A stretch of DNA of 64,000 nucleotides from Prorocentrum cordatum (taxonomy: Eukaryota; Sar; Dinophyceae; Prorocentrales; Prorocentraceae). The stretch lies in contig CAUYUJ010002061.1 in NCBI GenBank assembly GCA_963575745.1, forward strand, positions 30,030 to 94,029, written 5' to 3'. Below, one piece after another: positions 53,070 through 62,477 of this stretch. Every line of letters starts with the position of its first letter. The first letter of the stretch is position 1. The notes beneath the pieces are model-generated. The model was not told where the DNA came from, did not search any database, and saw only the letters and a program-made list of their open reading frames with translations. The position numbers and the translations under genes were made by a program.

Positions 53070-53680
53070 AAGTGCAAACAGCAGTGACCATGAGAGAGGT
53101 GCACATCACGTTTTCGTTACGACATTTTGTTGTGGCCTTCGGTAATTGCGCGGGTGATTACTCAGTGGAGGAACTTGATCAGGTAGTCTCGGTTCTGTTA
53201 TGTGTATTGGTTGTCGTTGCAGACGGGAGAACACATTTGCAGGGCGCTGGCATTTTCTGATACAGGGTGAACACTTTGTTGATGCATCACGATCCTCCAG
53301 CTCTTTTGCTTACTCCGTGGAGGAGCATGAAATAAGGTGAACGCACTGTTGCATAGGAGTTATGTCATTTTGTCTTGCCTCTTGTGTGTGTGCGTGTGCG
53401 TGCGCGCGTGCCGTGCGTGCTCACCAATAAGAGGCTCGCTTGTTTTTCATTCGCACCGCGATGGAGCCATTCCATTCCACCAATTCCGATGGCGGGCATA
53501 TGCACGCCCGCGAAGTATTGTCCACCCGTTCAGGTTTGCCCGCCCGTCTAAGCCCGCCGCCCCCCGCAAAGAGAAACAAACCCCTCAAATGGGGCGTGAT
53601 CGAATGCAAAAAGGGCGGATATAGAGGGCGCGGGGAACTCGTTTTGAATGACACGCGGGCAGGTAAGAGCGAACAGTCTT
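53070..53680. other. Spacer, no recognised gene
   Basis: A 50-60 bp loosely repeated part ('agggtgaacactttgttg' near 53266, 'aaggtgaacgcactgttg' near 53335) and a TG/CG run at 53385-53410. Confidence 0.35.
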
Positions 53681-53684
53681 AGAA

Positions 53685-53830
53685 TGGTTGTTGTTGTGGT
53701 TTCTGTACTTGCGTTAGTTTTTGTTGTTGCTGCAGTTGTTGGTGGTGTTGTCGTTGGTGTTGTTGTGGTGGTGGCTATTATTGTTGTTTGTGTTGGTGTT
53801 GGTGTTGGTTTTGCTGTTGTTGTTGGGTAT
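53685..53830 (+). repeat. GTT triplet array
   Basis: 'gttgttgttg' with GGT variants; pairs in position with the array at 50255. Confidence 0.93.
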
Positions 53831-53934
53831 CGTACCCGTGTTTTCCGTGCCCCTTTCGGGCGTCCAAGTCCCGTTTTCTCTCCCTCTGTTCTCCCCATTT
53901 GGGCCTCCCGGTTGGGGTGGTGGGGTCGGGGCAT

Positions 53935-54080
53935 CTCGCCGCGTCGCCGATGCATCGGCGACGCGGCTCGATGTGTAACCAGCTGTTCTCCACGCCAACG
54001 GCGCCGATGCATCGCCGACGTCGCCAGTGCATCGCCACTGCGTCGGCGAGGCATCGCCGATGCACCGGAGATGCGGCGCG
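53935..54080 (+). repeat. Short 'gccgatgcatcg' repeats
   Basis: Several self-complementary 'cgatgcatcg'-type words within 140 bp ('cgccgatgcatcggcgac', 'gcgccgatgcatcgccgac'). Confidence 0.75.
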
Positions 54081-54194
54081 ATCCTCCGACCCCATCTAGT
54101 CGGGCCCCACCCGGGAGGCCCAGGCGGGGGGAACAGGGGGAGGGGGAGAAGCGGGGATTTGCATGCGGGAAAAAAAAAAACATGCGTACGACTC

Positions 54195-54330
54195 CCAACG
54201 ACACCTGTTGTCCCAAACCGACAGCGGCCGCTGTTGGGCGGGCGGCCTTGCGTCTCAAGGGGCAACGTCCGCGCGCGATGCCCAACGACAAATGTTGTCC
54301 AAAAGCGACAGCGGCCGCCAACAAAAGCCT
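54195..54330 (-). repeat. Tandem pair centred on NotI-type palindromes, copy 2 (inverted)
   Basis: 'cccaaccgacagcggccgc'-type words are the reverse complement of the 50095-50262 units; two units about 85-90 bp apart. Confidence 0.85.
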
Positions 54331-54375
54331 TCTCGGGAGGCCGGGGGCATCGTTTTCACACCATCGTTCCACATT

Positions 54376-55128
54376 CTATTTGGTAGCGGGGCATTTCGCT
54401 CCAACACCGCGCCCGCCGCCAGGGCCCGCGCGGCCCATCCGCGCCCGGGCGGCGGCTGCTATGCATTCCGGTTTACAGCGCCATGCTCCACGCGGTGCCG
54501 CGCGCTCTGCAGCGCGTTCGCCGCCGTGCAGTTTCGCCAGATCGTCAAGGCCGGGGGGCAGCTCTTTGGGGATTGTCGGGGCACGGGCCGCCCTCCCGCG
54601 AGGAACCGCGACGGTGCAGGAGCACGGGCGCCACTTCATGGGCCACGACCTCGAGGGCGGCCCCCCCCGCGCCCCGGCGCCCCCCTTCGGGCACCTTCGA
54701 AGTGCGTTCGGGGTGTTCCGGGGCCTTTCGTCGTCACGGCACTCGCCTGTGAGCGCCGCTGTCAGCGTCAGATCGTCGAGCGATCCGAATTCCACGCTCA
54801 CGGCGTCGGCACGGGGCCCCGAGCTGTTCGCATCTGTGTTGCGGATGCCCGAGGGGGGGGAGGAAAAGGACGCGCTGTCCTCTTTGCATCCGCGCGTGGG
54901 TGTAGCCGACTCTGTCAAGCGCTCGCTCGATCCGACGCTCACATCGTCGGCGTCGGCCAGGCGCCCCGAGCTCTCCGCAACTACGTTGTGGAAGCTGGGG
55001 GGGGGGGCGCGCGCAGGCAAGAGCGGGAATGCAGAGGAAGGTCGGGCAACCGCGTTGCCATCCTTCCGGGGGGCCGCCGCGCAAATTTGAGGCTGCTCGT
55101 GATCGGCGCTCCAAGGCAAGACCCCCAA
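54376..55128 (-). CDS. Long minus-strand ORF with internal duplication, doubtful
   Basis: 250 codons. Contains two related segments, VVAESSGRLADADDVSVGSS and DANSSGPRADAVSVEFGS, from a DNA duplication of about 150 bp at 54740-55010. GC content is high, so long open frames are expected by chance and overlapping plus-strand frames are also open. No domain recognised; it may be noncoding. Confidence 0.2.
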   Translation of the reverse strand: MGVLPWSADHEQPQICAAAPRKDGNAVARPSSAFPLLPARAPPPSFHNVVAESSGRLADADDVSVGSSERLTESATPTRGCKEDSASFSSPPSGIRNTDANSSGPRADAVSVEFGSLDDLTLTAALTGECRDDERPRNTPNALRRCPKGGAGARGGPPSRSWPMKWRPCSCTVAVPRGRAARAPTIPKELPPGLDDLAKLHGGERAAERAAPRGAWRCKPECIAAAARARMGRAGPGGGRGVGAKCPATK

Positions 55129-55535
55129 CGCTACCTACGCGATCCCTGCTTAATTATTGACGCATCTGGATCCCTATGCTGGATCCTCTTGACCATCGCG
55201 CAGTTGGCACTTCTCAGCGCAGTGACGCCACGACGCACAACGAGTTCTCTCGCCACTATATGGCGGGGCGTTCTGAGCGCAGTCCTCGCGCCACTTGCGC
55301 GACGTAAGAACAGACCCAATGCGGCAATGCGCTGTTTCGCCGAGCGGCGTGCGCCTCGTCCCCATTGACCGGCATGGCTCGCGAGTACGCGGACGAGTGG
55401 CCGCCAGCTGTCTTCGTCCAAGGTGGCCATATCAAAGGCAATCCAGCGCCGCCCATGACCTGCCACGCGCGCTGCTAGGCCTGACGATGGGGCGAGCTTT
55501 GAGAGGAGGAGCGCGCGCCGGCGGCATCGGCCCCC
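55129..55535. other. 5' flank of the LTR retroelement
   Basis: No matching LTR was found when compared by eye with 59.5-60.1 kb. Confidence 0.3.
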
Positions 55536-56470
55536 ATGAACTTCAACCGATTGCCGCAGGAGCGCGTCGACAACCTCATCGCCAGGTTCGACCCTCCGCG
55601 ACAGGGCGCAGCAGGCCGGTCAACGCATGATCTGCTTCGAGGGCGTCAGCTACTTTTTGCCGCGGGCGGCCGGCGCGTCGAACACCTCGCCCGCCGTGGC
55701 CCTGCTGCGCGGCCACGCGGCCTGCCCGGCGGACGCGCCGCAGCTGGCGCGCGCGATGAGCCAGCCGCGCAGACCTGGGCACATGATCGAAGGCTCGCCG
55801 GGCAATCTCACCTCGGCCGCGCATTCGCCCCAGCGCCGAGCGTTTCCTCGCAAGGTGTGCCCACGCGCGTTTAGGGGCAGAGTGCCCGCGGCGCTGGATC
55901 GAGCCGGGGTGGCACGGGCCGCTCAGCTTTTGGAGCGGCGCCGAGTCCGTCTGCGTTGCCAGCTGCCGCCGACGCCGACGCGCACTGGCGGCGCCGCAGA
56001 CGGCATATCTAGCAGCAGGTTGCGACTCCGGCACCAACTCCGAAACCGTCGACTCGCTCGGCGAAGAATCGCCGCCTGCCCCGAACTGCGCGAAGCTCCC
56101 ATGGGAAAGCGTGGCGCGCAGTTTTCTGGGGCCCGCGAGGGCGCCGAGCCCCGACGGCGCCGCGCCGGCGGCGACGTGCCCGCGCGTCGCGCCCGGGGGG
56201 TCATCGAACGCAATTGCGAAGGCCGCGGAAAAGGCTACCGCGTCTTCCTGACCGGTTCGCTTGAGAACGACCTCCGCGAAACCATCGCCAGCTTCGGGGG
56301 GGGGGCGCGGGAAAGGGCGAGCATCGGGCGAGCGCTCTGGCATTTGGCCGACAAGGCAGACCACTGGGCCCAGACTGGGCGCGTCTCAAGTGCCTCGAGT
56401 GCGACTCGGAGCAGCACCTCGCGCGCGATTGCCCCCTCGGTGTCAGCCGGGTTCAGCCGCGCCGCCGCCG
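55536..56470 (+). pseudogene. gag-like coding remnant with CCHC zinc knuckle
   Basis: Starts MNFNRLPQERVDNLIARFD. After a one-base shift near 55590 it reads LRDRAQQAGQRMICFEGV, ALLRGHAACPADAPQLARAM and RPGHMIEGSPGNLTSA. That is the helical layout of dinoflagellate copia-type Gag proteins as I know them. Further on, in a third frame, 56391-56432 encodes CLECDSEQHLARDC, an intact CX2CX4HX4C knuckle followed by PL. Gag packages element RNA and the knuckle binds nucleic acid. The domains lie in three different frames, so the gene is dead. Confidence 0.65.
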
Positions 56471-57990
56471 TCGACGCCGGCACCCTATCCGCTCGCGCAG
56501 TTGGGGCTCCGCGGAGCGCCAGGACCAGCCACTCAACAACCAGCGCCAGGTGTTTTTGCGGGATGCCCGATCCTGTGGCTCTGGGGCCCGACGACGCTTC
56601 CCCGCTCAGAGCGCCGATCCCTGGAACGGCGGCCAACCGATTTCACTTTCGGCAACCACACGGCCAGCGCCAGCCGTTGGAGCTCCCAGCGCTTCGCGCG
56701 ACAGCACCTCGCAGGCAGCTGGCCGGAGCCATTGGTCAGGCTAGGCGGGTGCTTCATCGTCGTCGTCGGCTTCGCCCAAACGCCCGGAAATTGGCGACCT
56801 TTTGAGCCGCGTGCATCGGGGATCTGCTCAGCCCGCGGATATAGGACAACTGCGTTGCCAATCCGATCGGCAGGGGTGGGGGGCCCATCGCCCGCGGCGC
56901 CCGCAGCTTCAGCGGCGTCAGCAGCGCCGCCAGCGCTGACGCCGCAGCGGTAAGCCAGAGTGGCCAGGTCTTTCCCGCTGGGGCCACGGCGAGGGCGCGA
57001 CTGGATAAGCGACGCCCGTGCCCGAGTCGCGGTGCTCCCTGCCCCATCAGCCGACGTGAACTTGCTGAGCTGGACCAGCGTGCCATCAATCTCAGCAGTC
57101 GGCATCAGCGCGACACGTGGATCGAGCTCCGCGTGCCCGCCGCAGTCCGCGCCGGCAGCCGCGTCGCCGCCGATGCCAGAGCCTCGCAGCGATCTGGCTC
57201 TCTTCAACCAGCGCGCCCACGTTGGCGTCGGCAAGCCATCTTGGGTAGTGGCCGCGTGGTTCGCCGGCCGCGACGCCGCGCTGGACCGCGCGCAACAACG
57301 ACGCATCGATGAGCTCCACGGCGCTCGACTGCGACGACGAGCCGCGCAGAGTTGGACAGAGTTGCACCTCCTGCGCCGGCTGCCGCGCGAGCTGCGCCCG
57401 GCGTCGCCGTCTTCAACGGTGGCAATCAGGAATGTCCTATCTGAATCGAGGCTGTCATACATGGCAACCCAGTTGCACGCCTACAGCGCCGCCGCATCTT
57501 GCACCGGGCACGCCGCCTACAGCTCGCGCAGAAAACCGACAACCACTTGGCGCGCTGGCCAGCGCGCCGCGGCCTGGCTGACGTCAGCGCAGAGTTCCGC
57601 TTCATTTGCGCAGATCGCGCTGCAGCGGGCCCAGCAGCTGCGTTGCCGGCCCGCGCGACAGACCTCGGCACTCCGAGCCTGGCGCCCGCGGCGCTGGCCC
57701 GGCCGACGCCAGACGGCAGCGCGCCTGAGGAGATGCGTCCACGGCGGGGCGCCGCGCAGACTCGTCGGCCCGCGCTGACACCCGGGGCGTCGCGGCAGGA
57801 TCTTGCGCGGCCCCCTGGCAGAGCTTCCAGTTCCGCGTTTGCTGCCGACGCGGCAGTGCCGCGCAAGGCCCACGTGGGCCAGCATGCCCCGCCGCGCCGA
57901 CCGACGCCCCCGCGGTGGCCGACTTCGCCAGGCACGGGCCGGAGCCCACCGATCGATTCGCCATGCTACGTGGCGAGCGCCGATGCCCCG
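56471..57990. other. Retroelement interior, unassigned
   Basis: 1.5 kb between knuckle and protease motif. Several frames open on both strands in GC-rich DNA; none gave integrase HHCC or DDE signatures by eye. A minus frame (57462 down to 56533) is also open, but I see no domain in it. Confidence 0.3.
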
Positions 57991-58332
57991 ATCGGCCGGT
58001 TTGGCGTTGTTGTGGATAGCGGCGCCTGGACCAACCATTGGGGGCCACGCTTCGCGATGAACTTGGCCGACAGCCAAGAGGGCGACGCTGCAGCCCATGA
58101 CGGAGAGGCTGACGCCCCCATTGGCGACGCAGGAGTGGGCAACGGCTCACAGGTGACACTGCCGCATTGCGGCTGCCGCCCGCGACGCCGCGACCGCTCG
58201 GCGCTGCGCGCGCTCTCCTGCAGCGGAGGGCGATCCCTGCCTTTTGGTCTGCAATCCATGAAATCCCAAAACGGGATTATGGACGCTGGCGTAGAACGCA
58301 AACGCGCTGCGTTCTCTTGTCGACAACTTTGA
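57991..58332 (+). pseudogene. Retropepsin-like protease remnant
   Basis: The frame gives RFGVVVDSGAWTNHWGPRF, with the aspartic-protease triad DSG followed by A at 58015. The hydrophobic strand before it and the position upstream of the dUTPase fit a retroelement protease. The second half, with the ψ-loop and ILV-type strand, is not recognisable. The frame ends at a TGA near 58330. Confidence 0.5.
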
Positions 58333-58437
58333 CAAATCTCAACCCGATCGGGGGTCCACCGCCCGCACAGCTCACGCTGACTAGCAGCGGGCAACAACCG
58401 CCAGGACAACGTCATCAACGACGCGCGCGAGTGTAAG

Positions 58438-58832
58438 ATGCTCAAAGCAACAGCAAAGCTTCTCGGCCCTAGCGCACAAGCACCAGTGCGGGGCGCAACT
58501 CAATCAGCGGGCTGCGACCTATTCGCCTGCGCGGACGTCAGCATCGCGACCAGTGGTCGCGCCTGCGCCGCCTGGCGCATACCGACGGATCGCCCCGCGC
58601 TCAGGACTAGCCCGCAGGGGCATCGACGTCGCGGGCGGAGTGGAGGACCCCGACTACCGCGGCTAGATTAAGGTGAGCATGCGCAACGCTAGCCCGCGGA
58701 CGTTCGTTGTCTTACAGGGCCAGGGGATCGCCCGATTCATCTTGGAGCGCATATCACCGGCTCCATGATCGCGGTCGTTACCAGCTTTCCTCCATCCCCC
58801 TGCGGTTGCGGCGGCTTCGTACACACTGGCAT
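58438..58832 (+). pseudogene. Trimeric-type dUTPase domain, broken
   Basis: All five dUTPase motifs appear in order. Motif 1 QSAGCDLFACADV (58502 on), with the substrate Asp. Motif 2 GAYRRIAPRSGLA (58574 on), with PRSG. Motif 3 GIDVAGGVEDPDYRG, directly followed by a TAG at 58664. Then IKVSMRNASPRTFVVLQ. Motif 4 GQGIARFILERIS (58718 on), replacing the usual GDRIAQ with GQGIAR. Motif 5 CGCGGFVHTG (58802-58831), where RGxGGFGSTG is usual. Motif 1 is in one frame, 2-4 in the next, 5 back in the first, so there are two frameshifts, one stop and a small deletion before motif 2. dUTPase hydrolyses dUTP to dUMP and keeps uracil out of DNA, and some retroviruses and retrotransposons carry one. Confidence 0.85.
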
Positions 58833-59149
58833 GGCGTTCCTCAGCCAAGACTCCACCATTAGAGATAAGGCCCGCCCGCCAGGCTGGCCTGGCCGACCTG
58901 CCCCGGTAGACGTGGACAGTAGGACCGGGCCGTCCCGTCTGGGTCGTCAGTAGCGCTACAGGAGCATCGCCTTGACGTCACCCGCAGCGCCAACTTAGAG
59001 GGTGCCGTCGCGACGCTAGCCGATCCCACGTTTCCCTGATCCACCGACAGCATTGCGTGGTTCGCGCGTCACACGAACAGGGGCGAGATTCACCTCGCGC
59101 TCGACTCCCTTCCCGACTGGCGCCCGCGAGTCATGGGCGGCTCTGGTAC

Positions 59150-59480
59150 CGGCATCGCGATCTACAGTTGCCACGGCCAGCAATGGAGACGATCGCCAGC
59201 ACGACAGATGATCGACACCCGCGTGTTCCGCCTGACTCAGCAAAAGGCACGCCGCAAGCCTTGAGTCCCAGAGGCCAAACATAGCAGCGCAGTGTTCACG
59301 GCGCCGACCAGAGCACCGGTTAGCAGACAGCTGCGCAGGTGCAACATCGAATTCGACGGGCACGAGGACGAATGGACGGTCATCAACCAGAAGCTCTACG
59401 CTGATCTCATCTGCCGCGAAATCTTGCGCCGCGCGTTTTGCTGCAGCTTTTGTTCTGGAATGGGCGCGTCGCGGATGAAG
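59150..59480 (+). pseudogene. Possible ribonuclease H / 3' coding tail
   Basis: Reads ARQMIDTRVFRLTQQKARRK, then in another frame WTVINQKLYADLICREIL. The first resembles the 'hIDTRyhwlq' turn near the end of copia-type ribonuclease H, the second the 'n.ADl.tK' tail. Both matches are short, so this is tentative. Confidence 0.3.
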
Positions 59481-60105
59481 CGCCCTCGGCGAGACGCGAC
59501 GGCAGCTTGCGCGCCGGACTCGAACATTTCGCCCAGTTTCATGGCCACGTGCCGCCGCGACACCGGGGGGCGCGCCCAGCGCCGCAACGCCAAGGGCCAT
59601 GCCCAAGACCATCGATCGCGAACATCCCGCGCAGAGCGCGCCGAGGACGACCGCAACGGTAAACCCGGGGGACCTCGAGCGACTACGTTGCCAGTGCCTT
59701 TCCGGCCGCTAAACGACAGGTCTCCGGCAGCTGCGTCGTCGGCGCCCACCCTGCAGCAGAGCGCGTGCGCCAGAGGAGAAGACAAAAGAGGGCCACGTGC
59801 TCAAGGCAGGTGCGCAGGTCGTAGAGGGCCACTGCGACGAGTGCAGCACCGACCTCATTTGTCTGGCCCCGTATCTTCTGGGTGAGCCAGCGATGAGCGG
59901 GCCCGGCCGCACCGACGGGTGCGACAACGACGGCCGCCAGGGCAGCCCCACCTCAGGCTTGTTTGCCTGGTGGTTCCACAGCTGGTCGGTCCGGCAGCGG
60001 ATCGACGGCTGGCGAGCGACGCCGAGCCCGGGGCTAGAACCGAATTCGGCGACATCCACCACCTCGGGGGCGGAAAAGAGGGGGGTGATGACTAGGGGGG
60101 GGTAG
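59481..60105. other. 3' flank of the retroelement
   Basis: Frames such as VEGHCDECSTDLICLAPYLL look coding-like but match no family I know. May belong to the element. Confidence 0.3.
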
Positions 60106-60129
60106 ATATCATGGCGGGGGCCATGATAT
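60106..60129. repeat. 9-bp perfect inverted repeat
   Basis: 'atatcatgg' and 'ccatgatat' around a C/G loop, next to a G run. Confidence 0.8.
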
Positions 60130-61265
60130 GTCCCCAGCTCTCATGGCGCCTCTTCTTGTTTCATTACGTCCCTGGCCCCCCCGCTGGGCCGCGCACATGC
60201 CGCCGGTCATGATTTGCACCCCCCCCTCTTGGACCCCCCCCTCTTTGCCGTTCCCGAGCACCTCCTCACCTTGCTTCGCCTCCATCGATTACGGCACTGG
60301 CATCATGGAGATATGCGGTGGGGAGGCGCGGACTAGGATTGTTTTTCTCACGCAGAGGATTGAATTGTCTGGTCTTTCGTGAGGCTTTTCCAATCCATCG
60401 CTTTCGCTCCCCCTCCACGTCAGGATTTTTACGCGCATGATGTGCGCTAGCTGTGTGCTTTGTGCGTTTTCAGTCCGGATGTTGTCGGTCCTTCCAGACA
60501 GGCGGCTTCGCTTCTTTACTTGCCACACACAGAGATCGGTCCAAACGAACACCCCTAACGACCCGATATTTTTACGAGAGCCAGGGGGGACGCGGGAGGG
60601 TCACCAGGGGCCTCGCGCGGGTCGCCGGTGAATGGGCAGTCTTCGCAGGCCCACGCCGTACCCAGACGCCCCATGCACCCTCCCAGGAACTCGGCGCCAT
60701 GCCATGACATGTGTCGCGGAGTTGTATTTTGCGAAGCTGCTATCCGATGCCATGTTTTGCGTTTCCATGATTTGTGACAATGAGTTACCACGCAATGCCA
60801 TGCCATGTTATGACACGCTGCGCTCTGCAGTGCTCTTCCACGCGATGCGATACCGTGCCCTACCACGCATCGCGTACCCTCCCTGGATCTCTGTCCTGCT
60901 CGACATCCGACTGCGCGAATACAAAGGATATCCACGACATGGTAAGGGATGGGAAGGAGGAACAGGACGTCAGATATGACGCGAGCGCACCTAGCTTGTC
61001 CCCGTTCTCCCTCCCTCCTCTCCCTGCCTCTCCTCCCCCTCCTCCCCCTGCCTCCTCCTCCTCCCCCGCGGCCTGCTCGCCGCCGCGCTGCCCCCCAGGC
61101 CAGACGGCGAGGCCTCCGCGCCGAAGCGGGGCGACTGGACCCGCGGCTGCGCCCTGTCGCTGTGCCGTGAGTGCGTGGAGGCCTTCGCGGGGGGCTCCGC
61201 GTCGGTCTTCCTCGATCCTCTCGGTCCTTCTTCGATCCCTCCTCGATCCCCTCGTTGGTCCCCTC
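60130..61265. other. Unassigned segment
   Basis: Contains reiterated 'catgccatg' / 'gcgatgcgata' words at 60695-60890. Pro-rich and Arg-rich frames after 61000 come from GC-rich DNA beside a CTC array. Confidence 0.35.
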
Positions 61266-61269
61266 CTCG

Positions 61270-61400
61270 ATCCTCCTCCTCCTCCTCCTCCTCCTCCTCC
61301 TCCTCCTCCTGCTCCTCCTCCTCCTCCTCGTCCTCCTCGTCCCCCTCCTCCTCCTCCTCCTCCTCCTCCTCCTCCTCCTCCTCCTCCTCCTCCTCCCTTC
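61270..61400 (+). repeat. CTC triplet array
   Basis: Nearly pure 'ctcctc' with two CGTCCT interruptions. Confidence 0.95.
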
Positions 61401-61629
61401 CGCCCAGTGTCGAAACGCCGAAGGGAAAGCGCTCGCGAGGTCCGCGCAGATTTCTCGAATCGGCGCTGGGCCTCCCTGGCGGCGCCTCTGGCGCTGCTCC
61501 TGGTGCGCTCCGCGCGCCATGGTCGGGGTGTCCGGCGCCGAAATGCTTTGTTCATTCCCCAATCAGGGCTTGGTCTGAACATTGAAGGGGTCCTGGCGGA
61601 AATGGAAAGATTTGGCGAAAGTTTCCCGC

Positions 61630-61760
61630 CGAGTTTGGTAGCCGGCTGGGTTCCCGGGTTCCCAGTTCCGGGTTCCCGGGTTCTTGGTTATTGGTTCTGG
61701 GCCGATTTCGGTGGGTCCCGGGTTCCCGGTCGATCTCCGCATCGATCTCTTTATCGATCC
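61630..61760 (+). repeat. Short 'gggttcccgg' and 'atcgatctc' repeats
   Basis: 'cccgggttcccag', 'ccgggttcccggg' and 'cccgggttcccgg' within 80 bp, followed by 'cgatctccgcatcgatctc'. Confidence 0.75.
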
Positions 61761-61960
61761 CAAGATTCAAAACCATCCATTGATTAGGGGTTCTCTCCAG
61801 TGTAATGAATTTTTCTTTTTTGGTGAACTCGATGGCGGCGAAAGTGTGTGTTTACCCTGCGTGTTCGGGTAACAGCAAGCTTGAGCGGGAGAGCGCCGTT
61901 CGGCCCATCCCGTTGGGTTGGGTTTCGGAGGGCGTCCTCCAGGGAGGCACGGGTAGGTTT

Positions 61961-62110
61961 AAGTCGGGCGTGTCCCTCTACAGGAGGAATATTCCAAACT
62001 TGTCAAAAAATAGTCAGGGGACAATTTTTATTTTTGTCATTGTTGACTATGTTTTGACTATTTTTGTTTTTTGTGTCCAGAATCTGCCTGTAAGGGGACA
62101 TGCCCGACCT
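61961..62110. mobile_element. AT-rich MITE-like element, family 1, copy 2
   Basis: 150 bp with left end 'aagtcgggcgtgtccctcta' identical to the copy at 15063. The right end reverse complement is 'aggtcgggcatgtcccctta'. The interior is T/A-rich with 'aaaaaatagtc' and 'tgactatgttttgactat'. The copies stand about 47 kb apart and share orientation. Confidence 0.85.
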
Positions 62111-62436
62111 AAGGGTAGTAAGTGAGGCGGTCCAAAAAAGGCCTTGCCTTCGCGAATCGAAGGAGTTGCCATCCCTTGCTCGAGGCGGACGGCGGCGGAA
62201 GGTCGGCGGGAGTATAGTGAGGCCGCCTCCGCCAGCGGAAGCCCGCGGAAGGGCGGCGGAAGGTGGCGGAGGTACAAAAAAGGGCGCCCTCAAGAGGCTC
62301 GGTATCGTTTAGCCGACCCCCATCTCCGTCCCCATCCCCTTCGAGACCCCCACCAAATGACCCCCCCAAGTTGGGGATACACCCCTCGAAACCCGAAGGG
62401 AACGACCTCCATCCCCATCTAGGGGGAACGACCTAT

Positions 62437-62475
62437 ATCCCCATCCCCATCGGCCACGCCGTTGGGGATGGGGAT
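62437..62475. repeat. 18-bp hairpin in a 'ccccat' repeat
   Basis: 'atccccatccccatcggc' and 'gccgttggggatggggat' around a CAC loop, one mismatch. Confidence 0.85.
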
Positions 62476-62477
62476 CG

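Larger units (their letters stand above)
55536..59480 (+). mobile_element. Decayed LTR retroelement, Ty1/copia-like, carrying a dUTPase
   Basis: In order on the plus strand: gag-like N-terminus (55536), CCHC zinc knuckle (56391-56432), a retropepsin-like DSGA motif (58015), five dUTPase motifs (58438-58832), and a possible ribonuclease H tail (59205-59262, 'MIDTRVFRLTQQ'). Integrase and reverse-transcriptase motifs were not found, and from the dUTPase to the end is only about 650 bp, so the central polymerase part seems deleted. Frameshifts and stops are present throughout. LTRs and target duplications were not identified. The copia label rests on gag and protease resemblance and is less certain than the dUTPase. 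Confidence 0.6.

Noticed and set aside
53660-55090. 480-codon plus-strand frame
   Set aside because: Begins as a GTT-array product (Val-rich) and crosses unrelated repeats; no domain continuity.
56533-57462. 310-codon minus-strand gene inside the LTR retroelement
   Set aside because: High GC makes antisense frames open; no domain was recognised and it runs against the element's sense.
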